Assembly: GCA_000023185.1 (NCBI GenBank)
Contig: CP001622.1
Coordinates: forward strand, 3,777,501 to 3,841,500
DNA: 64,000 nucleotides
Origin: Rhizobium leguminosarum bv. trifolii WSM1325
Lineage (GTDB): Bacteria > Pseudomonadota > Alphaproteobacteria > Rhizobiales > Rhizobiaceae
Direction: 5' to 3'
Positions 27,025 to 36,533 of the stretch are shown here, piece after piece. The stretch's first letter is position 1; every line of letters starts with the position of its first letter. Position numbers and translations under genes: made by a program. Under the pieces are notes generated by a model. It searched no databases, was not told where the DNA came from, and saw nothing but the letters and a program-made list of their open reading frames with translations.

Positions 27025-27053
27025 ATTACTCAATAAACAATAAGGAATGTCAA
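27025..27053 (-). promoter_or_regulatory. Putative smoE promoter with operator-like palindrome
   Basis: On the minus strand TTGACA (27053-27048), 17-bp spacer, AGTAAT (27030-27025). The expected start site near 27018 falls on a TGAGC-N9-GCTCA inverted repeat at 27000-27018. This leaves a ~44-base leader before the smoE ATG. The palindrome is a plausible site for the SmoC-like regulator encoded just upstream. Confidence 0.55.
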
Positions 27054-27120
27054 TCGACAATCGTTGCTGCGGTGCCGAAGGCGATGGTCATCCTATTGAT
27101 TTAACGAGAATATTTTTTGC

Positions 27121-28074
27121 TCAGCTCCTGAGCAAAAACTCAGCCGTCTCTTCGTCGGTGATCAGAGCGTTGATTTGATGGCCGACAACCGCAGCCCTGA
27201 TCGCCTTGAACTTGCGCTTGCCCTTGGCCAGCCCAATGACCATCGACGCGTCGCGGGACGGGATCGGCGCCGACGCGACGCGCTCGTTGATCGGGTTGTC
27301 GATCAACCTGCCATCGACATCGAAGATCCAGCCGCAGATCTCGCCGACAGCACCCCCGCGCATCAGCTCCATCATCTCGTCCTTCTCGAGAAACCCGTCG
27401 ACGCAGAGCGGCCCATCGATGCCGAGCTCGCCGATGCCGACGAAGGTGACATCGGCTTGCGCACTCATATTCAGCGTCGAGCGCACCAGCTGTTGGCCAT
27501 GCAGCAGCTCCCGCTCCTCCGCCGAGGTGACGAGCACCGGCAGCGGCATCGGATAGTGCCGCGCCTTCACCGCATCGGCCATGCTGAAGATGACGTTGTA
27601 ATAGGCCGCCGATCCGTCCGGGGCGATATTGCCGGTCAGCGAAACGATGCGGTGATTGGGACATTCGATCGCCGGAAGCTGGTCGACGGCCGCCTTCAGC
27701 GTGCGGCCGGTACCGATGGCGAGCACGATCGGCTCCGGCCGTTTCAGCCACCGCTCGATCTCGGCCGCGGCCGCCTCGGCGATACCGACCGTCGTCGACG
27801 ACGATGCGGGATCGCTCGGCACCACTTCCACATGTTTCAACCCGAATTTCCGCCGCAGCTGACTGCCGAGCTCCAGGCAGGCGGCGATCGGATGATCGAG
27901 CCGCACCTTGATCAGGCGCTCGGCGACCGCCAGCGACACCAGCCGCTGCGCCGATTGCCGCGAGATGCCCATCGCAGCGGCGATTTCGTCCTGCGTGCGC
28001 CCGGCGACGTAATAGAGCCAGCCGGCACGCGCCGCATCGTCGAGCCGTGCAGGGGTCTCGGATCTTTTTACCAT
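27121..28074 (-). CDS. SorC/DeoR-family regulator of the polyol operon (SmoC-like)
   Basis: A 317-residue regulator. The HTH is at ~28-50 (RTQDEIAAAMGISRQSAQRLVSLAVAE); the SorC effector domain carries VLAIGTGRTLKAAVDQL (near 115) and RIVSLTGNIAPDGSAAYYNVIF. It lies on the same strand, 147 bp upstream of smoE, the position of smoC in S. meliloti. It probably responds to a polyol or ketose. The paralogue at 12191-13168 shares the fold but not the N-terminal sequence. Confidence 0.9.
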   Translation of the reverse strand: MVKRSETPARLDDAARAGWLYYVAGRTQDEIAAAMGISRQSAQRLVSLAVAERLIKVRLDHPIAACLELGSQLRRKFGLKHVEVVPSDPASSSTTVGIAEAAAAEIERWLKRPEPIVLAIGTGRTLKAAVDQLPAIECPNHRIVSLTGNIAPDGSAAYYNVIFSMADAVKARHYPMPLPVLVTSAEERELLHGQQLVRSTLNMSAQADVTFVGIGELGIDGPLCVDGFLEKDEMMELMRGGAVGEICGWIFDVDGRLIDNPINERVASAPIPSRDASMVIGLAKGKRKFKAIRAAVVGHQINALITDEETAEFLLRS

Positions 28075-28221
28075 TTACTGCCTACCGCGCGAAGTGAGCC
28101 GGCGTGCCGCCGCCGAACATGATCTGAGTCTGTATCGCCAGATCAAAACAAAATTCCGGCAAATGTCGAGCCTGTTGCAAAGTGGACCGCTAAATAACCG
28201 CCATCACTCCGGCAAACCCGC

Positions 28222-28791
28222 TCAGGCAAACCATTGCACGACGAGATAGATCGCCGCCTTCACGAGACCGTAAATCACCCCGCCGGCGACGACGAGCGAC
28301 ACGGCCGTCATCACGAAGCCGATGAGCGCGAAGAGCCCGTCACGGCCCAATATGCCGAAGGCGAAGACCGAGATCGTGACCGCCGGCAGGATGTTGCCGA
28401 GCGGGACCGGCAGCAGCAGCACGATCGACAGCAGCAGGCATGCCGCCCCGGCAAGATATTCCGCCGGCGGTTCGGCGAAGATCGCAAGCCGCGGTTTCAG
28501 CATGCGTTCGGCCCAGGCGAGCCAGCGATGGATGCGGCCGACAATGGTCTCGAAATCCTCCCGCCGCATCGAACGGTTGGCAATCACCTTCGGTAGCCAG
28601 GGTTTCAGCCCGAAGGTCAGTTGCACTGCCAGGAAGACCAATGGCGCCCCGAGCACTGCCGAGGTGCCCGGCGGAGTGGGAAAGGCATTCGGCAGCGCGA
28701 AGATCAGCATCAACGCGCTGATCGCCCTGTCACCCATAGTATCGAACAGATCGCCTATCGAGATCCGTTCGCGGCTCTGGTCGGCGGCCAT
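28222..28791 (-). CDS. exoD: ExoD-family exopolysaccharide-related membrane protein, start unclear
   Basis: About 189 residues from ATG 28791. The protein has ExoD features: ERISIGDLFDTMGDRAISALMLIFALPNAFPTPPG at the start (described in parts), and three to four hydrophobic segments at the C-terminal half (LAGAACLLLSIVLLLPVPLGN, ILPAVTISVFAFGILGRDG, FALIGFVMTAVSLVVAGGVIYG). ExoD proteins affect exopolysaccharide production and alkaline tolerance in rhizobia. The in-frame sequence upstream (RPRPKGRRLSSILRQ) looks like the conserved family N-terminus but contains no ATG or GTG; only TTG at 28800 is available, and no ribosome site is seen. Confidence 0.8.
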   Translation of the reverse strand: MAADQSRERISIGDLFDTMGDRAISALMLIFALPNAFPTPPGTSAVLGAPLVFLAVQLTFGLKPWLPKVIANRSMRREDFETIVGRIHRWLAWAERMLKPRLAIFAEPPAEYLAGAACLLLSIVLLLPVPLGNILPAVTISVFAFGILGRDGLFALIGFVMTAVSLVVAGGVIYGLVKAAIYLVVQWFA

Positions 28792-28800
28792 CTGCCGCAA

Positions 28801-29204
28801 AATGGATGAAAGGCGGCGGCCTTTGGGACGTGGTCTTCGGATGGTACTGTTTTCTCTCGTATCTATGGTCGTGGGTCCGGCAGTTGATAAAAGTGTAGGG
28901 CCGGATTCTGGCGATGCAATATGCCAATTGAATGACTTGTGGGGTTAGAAATTGCGGCCGCGATCGAAGCCGATGGGCTTGGGCTCACCGGATTTCTCCA
29001 ACGTCTTGCCATGACGGAATGAAAGACGGAAAACCGTCGCGCCTATCCGATCTCCCCACCTGCGGGAGAGATGTCAAGCAGAACAGACGGGGTAGCACAC
29101 GACACGACCCTAAAGCCGGCGACACCACCGCCGAATGAGCGCTTGAAATTCCCCGCCAACAATGCAAGCAGACGGTGGGAGACCAGAAAAACGGCAGAGT
29201 GGCA
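28801..29204. other. 404-bp gap with no supported gene
   Basis: Between exoD and the ROK gene. Short open frames here lack ribosome sites and protein-like composition. The part nearest exoD (28801-28870) could encode its true N-terminus from a non-standard start. An imperfect CTCCC/GGGAG hairpin at 29050-29072 resembles rhizobial intergenic repeats. The ROK promoter is expected in the last 150 bp but no clear hexamers were found. Confidence 0.5.
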
Positions 29205-30119
29205 ATGATCATTTCATTCGACATCGGCGGCACCGCTATCAAGGGCGGCATCGCCCACTCCGAGATAGACATCCTTCCCCTCGGCCGCCGCCCGACGCCC
29301 AAGGATGATTTTGCCGCGTTCGTCGAGACCCTGCGCGACATCATCGCCGAAACCGGCGAACAGCCGAGCCGCATCGCCCTCTCCATCGCCGGCGTCGTCG
29401 ATCCCGATACGCAGCGCCTGATCTGCGCCAACATTCCCTGCATCCACCACCGTACGCTTGGCGCCGATCTCGAAGTCGAGCTCGGCCTGCCGGTGCTGAT
29501 CGCCAACGACGCCGACTGTTTCGCGATGGCCGAAGCCGGTCTCGGCGCCGGCCGCGGCCACCGCATCGTCTTCGGCGCCATCCTCGGCACCGGCGTCGGC
29601 GGCGGCCTGGTTGCCGACGGGCGCCTCGTCAACGAGGCCGGCGGCTTTGCCGGCGAATGGGGTCATGGGCCGATCATCGCATCTGCGGCCGGCAATCCGC
29701 CCGTCGCCATTCCCGCCTATGCCTGCGGCTGCGGCCAGAGGGGCTGCGTCGACACCGTCGGCGGTGCCCGCGGCCTGGAGCGGCTGCACCAGACGCTGCA
29801 CGATCTCGACCTTTCCAGCGAGGAGATCATCGCTCAGTGGGGGCGTGGGGAGGAAAAGGCGACAAGGACGATCGACGTCTATGTCGATCTCGTCGCCTCG
29901 CCCTTGGCGCTGACGATCAACATCACCGGAGCGACCATTGTGCCGGTCGGAGGCGGGCTTTCCAATGTCGAGCCGCTGCTTGCCGAGCTCGACCACGCCG
30001 TGCGCGCCCGCATCCTGCGCAAGTTCGATCGCCCGCTGGTGGTGCGCAGCGAATGCCGCATCGAACCCGGCCTGATCGGCGCAGCGCTTTTGGGGCTGAA
30101 GGCCGAGACGGCGGCTTAA
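29205..30119 (+). CDS. ROK-family sugar kinase (probable N-acetylglucosamine kinase)
   Basis: A 304-residue ATP-dependent sugar kinase. The phosphate loop is SFDIGGTAIKGG (5-16), the catalytic base lies in IANDADCFAMAEA, followed by GTGVGGGLVADGRLV, and the zinc site is CGCGQRGCVDT. There is no DNA-binding domain, so it is an enzyme rather than a repressor. Its convergent neighbour is a GH20 hexosaminidase, which supports N-acetylglucosamine as substrate. ATG 29205 is chosen; a GTG at 29175 would add ten residues with no better ribosome site. The two convergent genes overlap by 4 bp. Confidence 0.88.
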   Translation: MIISFDIGGTAIKGGIAHSEIDILPLGRRPTPKDDFAAFVETLRDIIAETGEQPSRIALSIAGVVDPDTQRLICANIPCIHHRTLGADLEVELGLPVLIANDADCFAMAEAGLGAGRGHRIVFGAILGTGVGGGLVADGRLVNEAGGFAGEWGHGPIIASAAGNPPVAIPAYACGCGQRGCVDTVGGARGLERLHQTLHDLDLSSEEIIAQWGRGEEKATRTIDVYVDLVASPLALTINITGATIVPVGGGLSNVEPLLAELDHAVRARILRKFDRPLVVRSECRIEPGLIGAALLGLKAETAA

Positions 30120-32026
30120 AGCACCGGCCACATCCGCACGATCGCTGCGAACCGATCCCAGTCCTTGCGCGCAGAAGGCGTCCAAGCAGCCTCGGCGACC
30201 GCTGGGAGACGCGGGAAAACCAGCCGGTTGAAATAGGCACGCGAGAGGAAATTTTCAGTCCAGATGCAGGCCTGGATGCCGCGCATCTTCTCCTGCAGCG
30301 CCGCCGGCAGCTCGCCCTCGGCCTCGTAAGCGTAGGTGTGTTCCGGCAGGCTGAAGCCCGCCCAGCTCGCGCCGGGCTCGCCCCAGGCTTCCGCTTGCGC
30401 CATGTCGAGATAATAGGCCTGGCCCGGCGTCATCACCACGTCGTAGCCCTCCTGTGCCAGCTCGATGCCGACGGCGGGCTTTTCCCAGGCCATCAGCAGC
30501 GTGCCGTCGCGGTCGACGCCGCCGCCATGCGAAACCTCGTTCCAGCCGACGAGTTTCTTGCCGCGATCCGACAGCATGGCTTTGATACGTTTCAGGAAAT
30601 AGGATTGCAGCTCGGCAGTGCCGGCAAGTTTCTCCCTCTCCATCAGCGTCTTGCAGAGCGGCGAGGAAAGCCAGGAGCCGTGCGCCACTTCGTCGCCGCC
30701 GATATGGAGATATTCGCCGGGAAACAGCGTCACCATCTCGTCGAACACCTTACCGAGAAATTCATAGGTGAATTCCACCGCCGGATTGAGGGCGTTGTTC
30801 GGATAACCCTGCACCGAGCGGTAACTATCCGGCGCCTCCTGGCCGTCGACGAGCTCGGGCAGCGAGAACAGCGTCGCCATGCTGTGGCCCGGAATATCGA
30901 TTTCCGGCAGTACCTCGATATGCAGCGAGGCTGCATGCGCAACGATCCGCTTGGCATCCTCCTGCGTGTAATGACCGGAGCGCGTTTGCGCCCCGTCGCC
31001 GAGCTGCGGCACGAGCACTTCATCCGGCCCGCGCCGGGCGCCGATCTCCGTCAGCGCGGGATAGGCCTTGATCTCCAGCCGCCACGCTTCGTCATCGGTC
31101 AGATGCCAGTGGAAGATGTTGAGCTTGTTCCAGGCGAGAATATCGATCAGCCGCACGACGTCTGCCACCGGATAGAACTGCCTGGACACATCGAGATGGC
31201 AGCCGCGCCAGTCATAACGCGGCTGGTCGGCGATCGCGCCGAAATTGGGGAATTTGAAGCGCTCGGGATCGGCGCGGGCGCCGTGCAGCAGTTGCGCCAG
31301 GCTGATCAGCCCGTAATGCCGCCCGGCGGCATCCGCACTCGAAAGCACGATCTCATGCGCGGTAAAACGCAATTCGTAAGCGAAGGCGGCGATCGACGAT
31401 TCGGTGACGAAACGAATGCCCCGCCCGCCTTCGACGGCACCGAGGGAAAACGGCATATTGTCGGCCGGGTAGAGCCGCTGGTAGAGCTCCAGAATCAGCG
31501 AGAGCGCCTTGACCGCATCAGGGCGCGTCCGCTCGGCCGGATAAAGCACGACCGGCAGCTCTCCCGCCTTCAACCCGAGCGCCAGCGGCCAGGGCAGTAG
31601 CGAATAAGGTTCCTCGGCCCGGCCCGGCGGCAGAAGCGGCGGCGCCACGCCACCATCCCGGCCTTCGAGCATGAGATCGCCGAAACCAACAGGAAAGTGG
31701 CGTCCGTCGCCAAGTGTCAGATAGGCCGACTTGACGCCGGCCGTGACATGTTTCGGCTCCCTGGTCAGTCCCTCGACAGTGAAGCGCCAGCGCCCACCGG
31801 GCGGCACGCTCAGGTCTTCGGGCGGCAGGAATTCTTGGAAATGCGCGACCCGCCGCTTGAGGCTGCCGCCGTCGCAGACATGTTTGTCGGCAACCCGCGT
31901 CTCTGACGTATAGGCGAGCGAGAAGCCGGACAGCGGCTCGGTCGAAAGATTGAAAAGCATGAAGGTGAGGCGCCCGAAACTGCCCTCGATCGGGCTCCAG
32001 CTTGCTTCCAGATGGTAATCGGCCAT
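30116..32026 (-). CDS. Beta-N-acetylhexosaminidase (GH20)
   Basis: A 636-residue glycosidase that removes terminal GlcNAc or GalNAc. Residues ~1-150 are a beta-rich N-terminal domain, ~150-265 the GH20b domain, and ~270-600 the catalytic barrel. The catalytic pair Asp445-Glu446 is in HIGGDEVAHGSW; substrate-site motifs are DVSRQFYPV, NIFHWHLTDDEAWRLE and EIDIPGHS. There is no signal peptide, so it probably acts in the cytoplasm on imported chitobiose or glycan fragments, and the ROK kinase would then phosphorylate the product. No importer is adjacent. Confidence 0.93.
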   Translation of the reverse strand: MADYHLEASWSPIEGSFGRLTFMLFNLSTEPLSGFSLAYTSETRVADKHVCDGGSLKRRVAHFQEFLPPEDLSVPPGGRWRFTVEGLTREPKHVTAGVKSAYLTLGDGRHFPVGFGDLMLEGRDGGVAPPLLPPGRAEEPYSLLPWPLALGLKAGELPVVLYPAERTRPDAVKALSLILELYQRLYPADNMPFSLGAVEGGRGIRFVTESSIAAFAYELRFTAHEIVLSSADAAGRHYGLISLAQLLHGARADPERFKFPNFGAIADQPRYDWRGCHLDVSRQFYPVADVVRLIDILAWNKLNIFHWHLTDDEAWRLEIKAYPALTEIGARRGPDEVLVPQLGDGAQTRSGHYTQEDAKRIVAHAASLHIEVLPEIDIPGHSMATLFSLPELVDGQEAPDSYRSVQGYPNNALNPAVEFTYEFLGKVFDEMVTLFPGEYLHIGGDEVAHGSWLSSPLCKTLMEREKLAGTAELQSYFLKRIKAMLSDRGKKLVGWNEVSHGGGVDRDGTLLMAWEKPAVGIELAQEGYDVVMTPGQAYYLDMAQAEAWGEPGASWAGFSLPEHTYAYEAEGELPAALQEKMRGIQACIWTENFLSRAYFNRLVFPRLPAVAEAAWTPSARKDWDRFAAIVRMWPVL

Positions 32027-32144
32027 GGTCGTGCTCTGCCTCGTCGCTGAGTGGCCGGGATCGCGGTTGGTATCCCGGCATGCTTTGGCAGCTTAGCTTT
32101 TTCGAGGCGGCAATGGAATCGGCGCACGAGGACCTGTAGCCAAG

Positions 32145-32172
32145 GAAAACGGCGCGGCTTTCGCCGCGCCGT
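32145..32172 (-). terminator. Rho-independent terminator after the RND efflux gene
   Basis: On the minus strand: a perfect 10-bp stem ACGGCGCGGC / GCCGCGCCGT (32149-32158 and 32163-32172), a GAAA loop and then a TTTTCC run. It starts three bases after the efflux gene stop and closes the tetR-adaptor-pump operon. Confidence 0.85.
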
Positions 32173-32174
32173 CC

Positions 32175-35100
32175 TCACTCTGCTGCCAACGCCGGCGGAT
32201 GTCTGTCATCCGCCTCTTCCTGGATGGCGTCGGCATGCTCGCCCGGCTCGTCCTTAGCCTTCGGCTCCCGGCCGAAGAAAAGAGCGTAACCGGCGGGCAG
32301 AACCAGAATGGTGAGCACGGTCGCAACCAGGATGCCGCCCATCATCGCGTAGGCGAGCGGACCCCAGAAAACACCGCGCGAGATCGGGATGAGAGCCAGA
32401 ACGGCGGTCAGCGCCGTCAGCATTATCGGCCGGAAACGTCGCACGGCCGCGCCGACAATCGCCTCCTGCCGGTGCATGCCGGCCTTGATATCCTGGTCGA
32501 TCTGATCGACCAGGATGATCGAATTGCGCATGATGATGCCGAGCAGCGCGATAACGCCGAGGATCGCCACGAAGCCGAAAGGCGCGCCGCTGATCAGCAA
32601 TGCGGCCGCCGCACCGATGATCCCGAGCGGTCCGGTGGCGAGCACCAGCATCGCCTTGCCGAAATGCTGCAGTTGCACCATCAGCAGTAGGATGATGACG
32701 GCGAGCATGATCGGCGCCTTGGCGGCGATCGACATCTGGCTTTCCGCCGCATCCTCGGCGCCGCCCTGGATTTCGACCTTGTAGCCGGCCGGCAGGCTGT
32801 CGCGCAGATCCTTCATGTCGGCATACATCTTCATCACCACGTCGTTCGGCTGCACATCGTCAGGCAGCGTGGCGCGCACGGTGATTGTCGGCAGCCTGTT
32901 GCGCCGCCATTCGATGCCCTGCTCCATGACGGGCACGACCTTGGCGACCTGCGAGACCGGTACGAAGCCGCCGAAATCCGTCGGCACATAGACCGAGTTG
33001 ACTGCCGACAGCAGCGAGCGGTTGGCATCCGGCTCGCGGGCGACGATCGAAACCGTCTCCTCGCCATCGCGGAAATCGTCGAGCGCAGTCCCTGACATGG
33101 CGGTCTGCAACATCTGGCGGACACGCTGCGAGGTGACGCCGAGTGCCCGGGCGCGATCCTGGTCGATCACCAGCTTCATCGCCGGCACCTCTTCCAGCCA
33201 ATCGTCATGGATGGCGCCGAGCTCCGGATTGGCCTGGAAGCGCGCCTTTACCTGATCGGCGATCTCCCTGACTTCCTGACGGTCGGGCCCCATCACGCGC
33301 ATCTGCACCGGCCAGCCGGTCGGCGGACCAAGGAAGAGGCGGTCGACCTTGCCGCGAATATCGGGGAAGTCTTCCGCAAGGATCGTCCGCAGCTTGACGA
33401 TCAGCCGCTCGCGCGCCGGTTCGTCATTGGCCATGACGAGCAGCTGGGCGAAGTTCGGATTGCGCAGCTGCTGGTCGAGCGGCAGGAAGAAGCGCGGCGC
33501 GCCTTCGCCGATATAGGTGGCGATAAACCGCTTGTCGGGATCATCCATCATCTTGGTTTCGAGTGCCTTTGCCTGCACCTCGACTTCCTTGATGCTGGTG
33601 CCCTCGGGCAGCCAGAGATCGACGAGGATTTCCGGCCGCGAGGATTGCGGGAAGAAATTCTGCGGAATGAACTGGAAGGCCCAGAGGCTGGTGACGAAGG
33701 TGCCGAGCGTCAGCAGCAGCACGATGACGCGGTGGCGCACCGCCCAGCCGACCGTGCCGCGCAGCCGGCGATAGAAGCCGGTGTCGAAGGCGTCGTGATG
33801 CTCGCCGGCGTGATGGCGCTGCTTGAGGATCATATAGCCGAGCCACGGCGTGAAGTAGACCGCGACGAACCACGAGGTGACAAGCGCGATGCCGACGACG
33901 TAGAACAGCGAGCGCACATATTCGCCGGCCGTCGAGGCGGCGAAGCCGACCGGAATGAAGCCGGCCGTGGTTATCAGCGTGCCCGTCAACATCGGGAAGG
34001 CAGTCGAGGAATAAGCGAAGCTTGCCGCGTCGATCTTGACGAGCCCCTCCTCCAGCTTTCGCTCCATCATCTCGACGACGATCATCGCATCGTCGACAAG
34101 CAGGCCGAGCGCGATGATCAGCGCGCCGAGTGAGATGCGCTGCAGATCGATGCCGAGTTCGTACATCAGCGCAAAGGTGGCAGCCAGCACCAGCGGAATG
34201 GCGATGGCGATGACGAGGCCCGATCGCCAGCCGATCGACACGAACGAGACGACGAGCACGATGATGAGAGCTTCGCCGAGCGCATGCATGAATTCGCTGA
34301 CCGCATCCGTCACCACGTCGGGCTGGTTGGCGATCTGATCGACGGCGACGCCATAGGGCAGCGCCTCCTCGAAGCGCTGATAGGTCGCCTCCACGCCCTT
34401 GCCGACATCGGTCACGTTGAAGCCCTTGGCCATCACGACGCCGACCTGAACGCTGTCGTGGCCGTTGAAACGGTACTTGCGCTGGTAGGGATCTTCGAGC
34501 CCGGAACTGACGGTGGCGATATCGCCGAGGCGCGTTACCTGGCCGCCGGCGCGAAGGCGCAGCTCGCGGATATCGGCCGCCTTCTTCACGTCGCCTTCGA
34601 CCGATATGCGCACCGAGCGCAGGCCGGTATCGACCGAGCCTGCCGGATCGACATTGTTTTGGCCCTTGATGGCGTTCTGCAGATCGAGGATCGTCAGGCC
34701 GCGCTCGGAGAGCGCCTTGGACGAGACGTCGATATAGATCTTCTCAGGCTGGTCGCCGATGATGACGGCCTTTTCGACGCCCGGCGTCGTCAACAGCATG
34801 TCGCGCGCCTGGATCGCGAATTTCTTCAGTTCCGGATAGGAATAGCCGTCGCCGCTGATCGAATGCAGCGTGATGAAGGTGTCGCCGAACTCGTCGTTGA
34901 AATAGGGGCCGAGCAGGCCCTGCGGCAGCTCGTTGGAGATGTCGCCGACCTTCTTGCGCACCTGGTAGAAGGCATCCGCCACTTCTTGCGAATTCGTGTC
35001 GCCCTTGACCTGCAGGGTGATGATCGCACTGCCCGCCCGCGTATAGGACTTGACCCAGTCGATATGCGGCGTTTCCTGCAGCTTGCGCTCGATCTTGTTG

Positions 35101-35318
35101 ACGACCTGGTCTTCCATTTCCTGGATGGAAGCACCTGGCCAGATCGCCTGAACGACCATGACGCGGAAGGTGAATTCGGGGTCCTCGCGCTGGCCCATGC
35201 GCATCAGGCCGAGCACGCCGGTGATGATGATTAGCCCGAAGAGGAAACGGGCGATGCTCGGATGTCCGATTGCCCAGCGCGACAGATTGAAGGGCCGCTT
35301 CTCGGTGGTGGCGTCCAT
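32175..35318 (-). CDS. RND efflux pump inner-membrane transporter
   Basis: A 1047-residue proton-driven exporter of the AcrB/HAE class. TM1 is IARFLFGLIIITGVLGLM, and the periplasmic loops are the usual two of ~300 residues. TM4 carries the proton-relay Asp-Asp pair in LLVDDAMIVVEMM. A second hydrophobic block spans ~860-1020 (LAVIILLLMVQLQHFGKAM ... VAILGVIALLGIIMRNSIILVDQID). It would form a tripartite pump with the adaptor encoded 27 bp upstream and an outer-membrane TolC-type protein encoded elsewhere; none is in the window. Substrates are unknown; drugs, plant phenolics or flavonoids are plausible in rhizobia. Confidence 0.95.
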   Translation of the reverse strand: MDATTEKRPFNLSRWAIGHPSIARFLFGLIIITGVLGLMRMGQREDPEFTFRVMVVQAIWPGASIQEMEDQVVNKIERKLQETPHIDWVKSYTRAGSAIITLQVKGDTNSQEVADAFYQVRKKVGDISNELPQGLLGPYFNDEFGDTFITLHSISGDGYSYPELKKFAIQARDMLLTTPGVEKAVIIGDQPEKIYIDVSSKALSERGLTILDLQNAIKGQNNVDPAGSVDTGLRSVRISVEGDVKKAADIRELRLRAGGQVTRLGDIATVSSGLEDPYQRKYRFNGHDSVQVGVVMAKGFNVTDVGKGVEATYQRFEEALPYGVAVDQIANQPDVVTDAVSEFMHALGEALIIVLVVSFVSIGWRSGLVIAIAIPLVLAATFALMYELGIDLQRISLGALIIALGLLVDDAMIVVEMMERKLEEGLVKIDAASFAYSSTAFPMLTGTLITTAGFIPVGFAASTAGEYVRSLFYVVGIALVTSWFVAVYFTPWLGYMILKQRHHAGEHHDAFDTGFYRRLRGTVGWAVRHRVIVLLLTLGTFVTSLWAFQFIPQNFFPQSSRPEILVDLWLPEGTSIKEVEVQAKALETKMMDDPDKRFIATYIGEGAPRFFLPLDQQLRNPNFAQLLVMANDEPARERLIVKLRTILAEDFPDIRGKVDRLFLGPPTGWPVQMRVMGPDRQEVREIADQVKARFQANPELGAIHDDWLEEVPAMKLVIDQDRARALGVTSQRVRQMLQTAMSGTALDDFRDGEETVSIVAREPDANRSLLSAVNSVYVPTDFGGFVPVSQVAKVVPVMEQGIEWRRNRLPTITVRATLPDDVQPNDVVMKMYADMKDLRDSLPAGYKVEIQGGAEDAAESQMSIAAKAPIMLAVIILLLMVQLQHFGKAMLVLATGPLGIIGAAAALLISGAPFGFVAILGVIALLGIIMRNSIILVDQIDQDIKAGMHRQEAIVGAAVRRFRPIMLTALTAVLALIPISRGVFWGPLAYAMMGGILVATVLTILVLPAGYALFFGREPKAKDEPGEHADAIQEEADDRHPPALAAE

Positions 35319-35345
35319 GGTCTTTGTCCCTATCCTATGGCGCGA

Positions 35346-36485
35346 TCAGCGGACGGTCTGGTCCGTGGCGGCCAGGGCCGATTGCTGGTCCGGCACCTTC
35401 ACCTTCAGGTTTTCGCTCATGAACTGCGCGCCGGCCGAAACGACGAGATCGCCGGTATCGAGACCCTCGGTCACATGCACGCCGTCGCCGGTGAAGTCGG
35501 CAACCTTGATGTCACGGCCGTGCACGGTCGCCGTGTCGCGGTCGACGGTCCAGACCATCTGCTTGCCGTCCTTTTCAGCCAGGGCGCTGAGCGGGATCGA
35601 GACATAGCTGTTGCCGTTGCTAACATCGGCCTCTATCGTCGCCGTCATGCCGAGCAACACCTGCGGATCGTTCGGCAGGCTCACCCGAACCGCAAAGGTA
35701 CGCGACTGCTGGTCGGCGCTGCCGGAAACCTCGCGCACCTTGCCGTCGAGCACCAGCCTGTCGTCAGCCCAGAAGCTGGCCTTGACTGTCTTGCCCGGCT
35801 TGAATTCGGCAATGTCGTTTTCTGGAACCGCAATCTGCACTTCCTTTTCGCCGTCGACGGCAACGGCGACGACGGGAGTGCCCGACGCAACGACCTGGCC
35901 GACATCGGCATTGATCGTCGTGACAATCCCGTTGTGGTCGGCCTTCAGCTCCGCATAACTCACCTGGTTCTTCGCCTGATCGAGCGCCGAGACGGCGGCA
36001 TCGCGGCTTGAAACGGCCTGATCGTAACTGAGCGACGCTTGCTCGAGCTGGGATTTCGGCGAAACATTCTTGTCGAACAGCTGCTGATTGCGCTTGTTCA
36101 CGAGATCGGCGGTTTCGACGCCCTTTTCAGCGGCTGCGAGATTGGCTTCCGCCGTCTTGACCGCCAGCTGGTAATCGGTGGAGTCCATCCGAGCGAGCAC
36201 GTCGCCTGGCTTCACCTTGTCTCCGATATCGACGAGGCGTTCGGTGATCTTGCCGGCGACGCGAAATCCGAGGTTCATCTCGGTGCGCGCCTTGACCGAG
36301 CCCGAATAGTCGAGCTTGCGGGTGTCGCCGGCCTTGGCGATCTCGACGACCTTCACCGGCCGGATGACTTGCTTGACCTCGGCCTTCTCTTCCGAGCAGG
36401 CGGAAACGCCGATGCCGATGGCGCCGAAGAGCACGAGAGTGGAGACGGACGGCATGCGATGGCTGAGGGTCTTGAGCGAAAACAT
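35346..36485 (-). CDS. RND efflux periplasmic adaptor lipoprotein
   Basis: A 379-residue membrane-fusion protein. The signal region ends in a lipobox (LFGAIGIGVSAC), so it is anchored in the inner membrane by lipid. Then follow the lipoyl half-motifs (KARTEMNLGFRVAGKITERLVDIGDKVKPGDVLARMD, described at residues ~60-100, and VSYAELKADHNGIVTTINADVGQVV), a coiled-coil hairpin (~100-155), and a beta-barrel domain. ATG 36485 has CAGGAG 8 bases before it; the GTG at 36494 abuts that site. It lies 48 bp after tetR and 27 bp before the pump gene. Confidence 0.93.
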   Translation of the reverse strand: MFSLKTLSHRMPSVSTLVLFGAIGIGVSACSEEKAEVKQVIRPVKVVEIAKAGDTRKLDYSGSVKARTEMNLGFRVAGKITERLVDIGDKVKPGDVLARMDSTDYQLAVKTAEANLAAAEKGVETADLVNKRNQQLFDKNVSPKSQLEQASLSYDQAVSSRDAAVSALDQAKNQVSYAELKADHNGIVTTINADVGQVVASGTPVVAVAVDGEKEVQIAVPENDIAEFKPGKTVKASFWADDRLVLDGKVREVSGSADQQSRTFAVRVSLPNDPQVLLGMTATIEADVSNGNSYVSIPLSALAEKDGKQMVWTVDRDTATVHGRDIKVADFTGDGVHVTEGLDTGDLVVSAGAQFMSENLKVKVPDQQSALAATDQTVR

Positions 36486-36533
36486 CTTCCGCACTCCTGG
36501 ATCGTTTGGGGTTTCGGCGGCGGCTGCCGTCCA

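Noticed and set aside
28932..29138. Possible small gene in the exoD-ROK gap
   Set aside because: No ribosome site, no protein-like composition, and it contains a decayed palindrome.
29657..31600. Long plus-strand open frame opposite the GH20 gene
   Set aside because: It overlaps the ROK gene out of frame and then runs antisense to the hexosaminidase; composition is that of a high-GC shadow.
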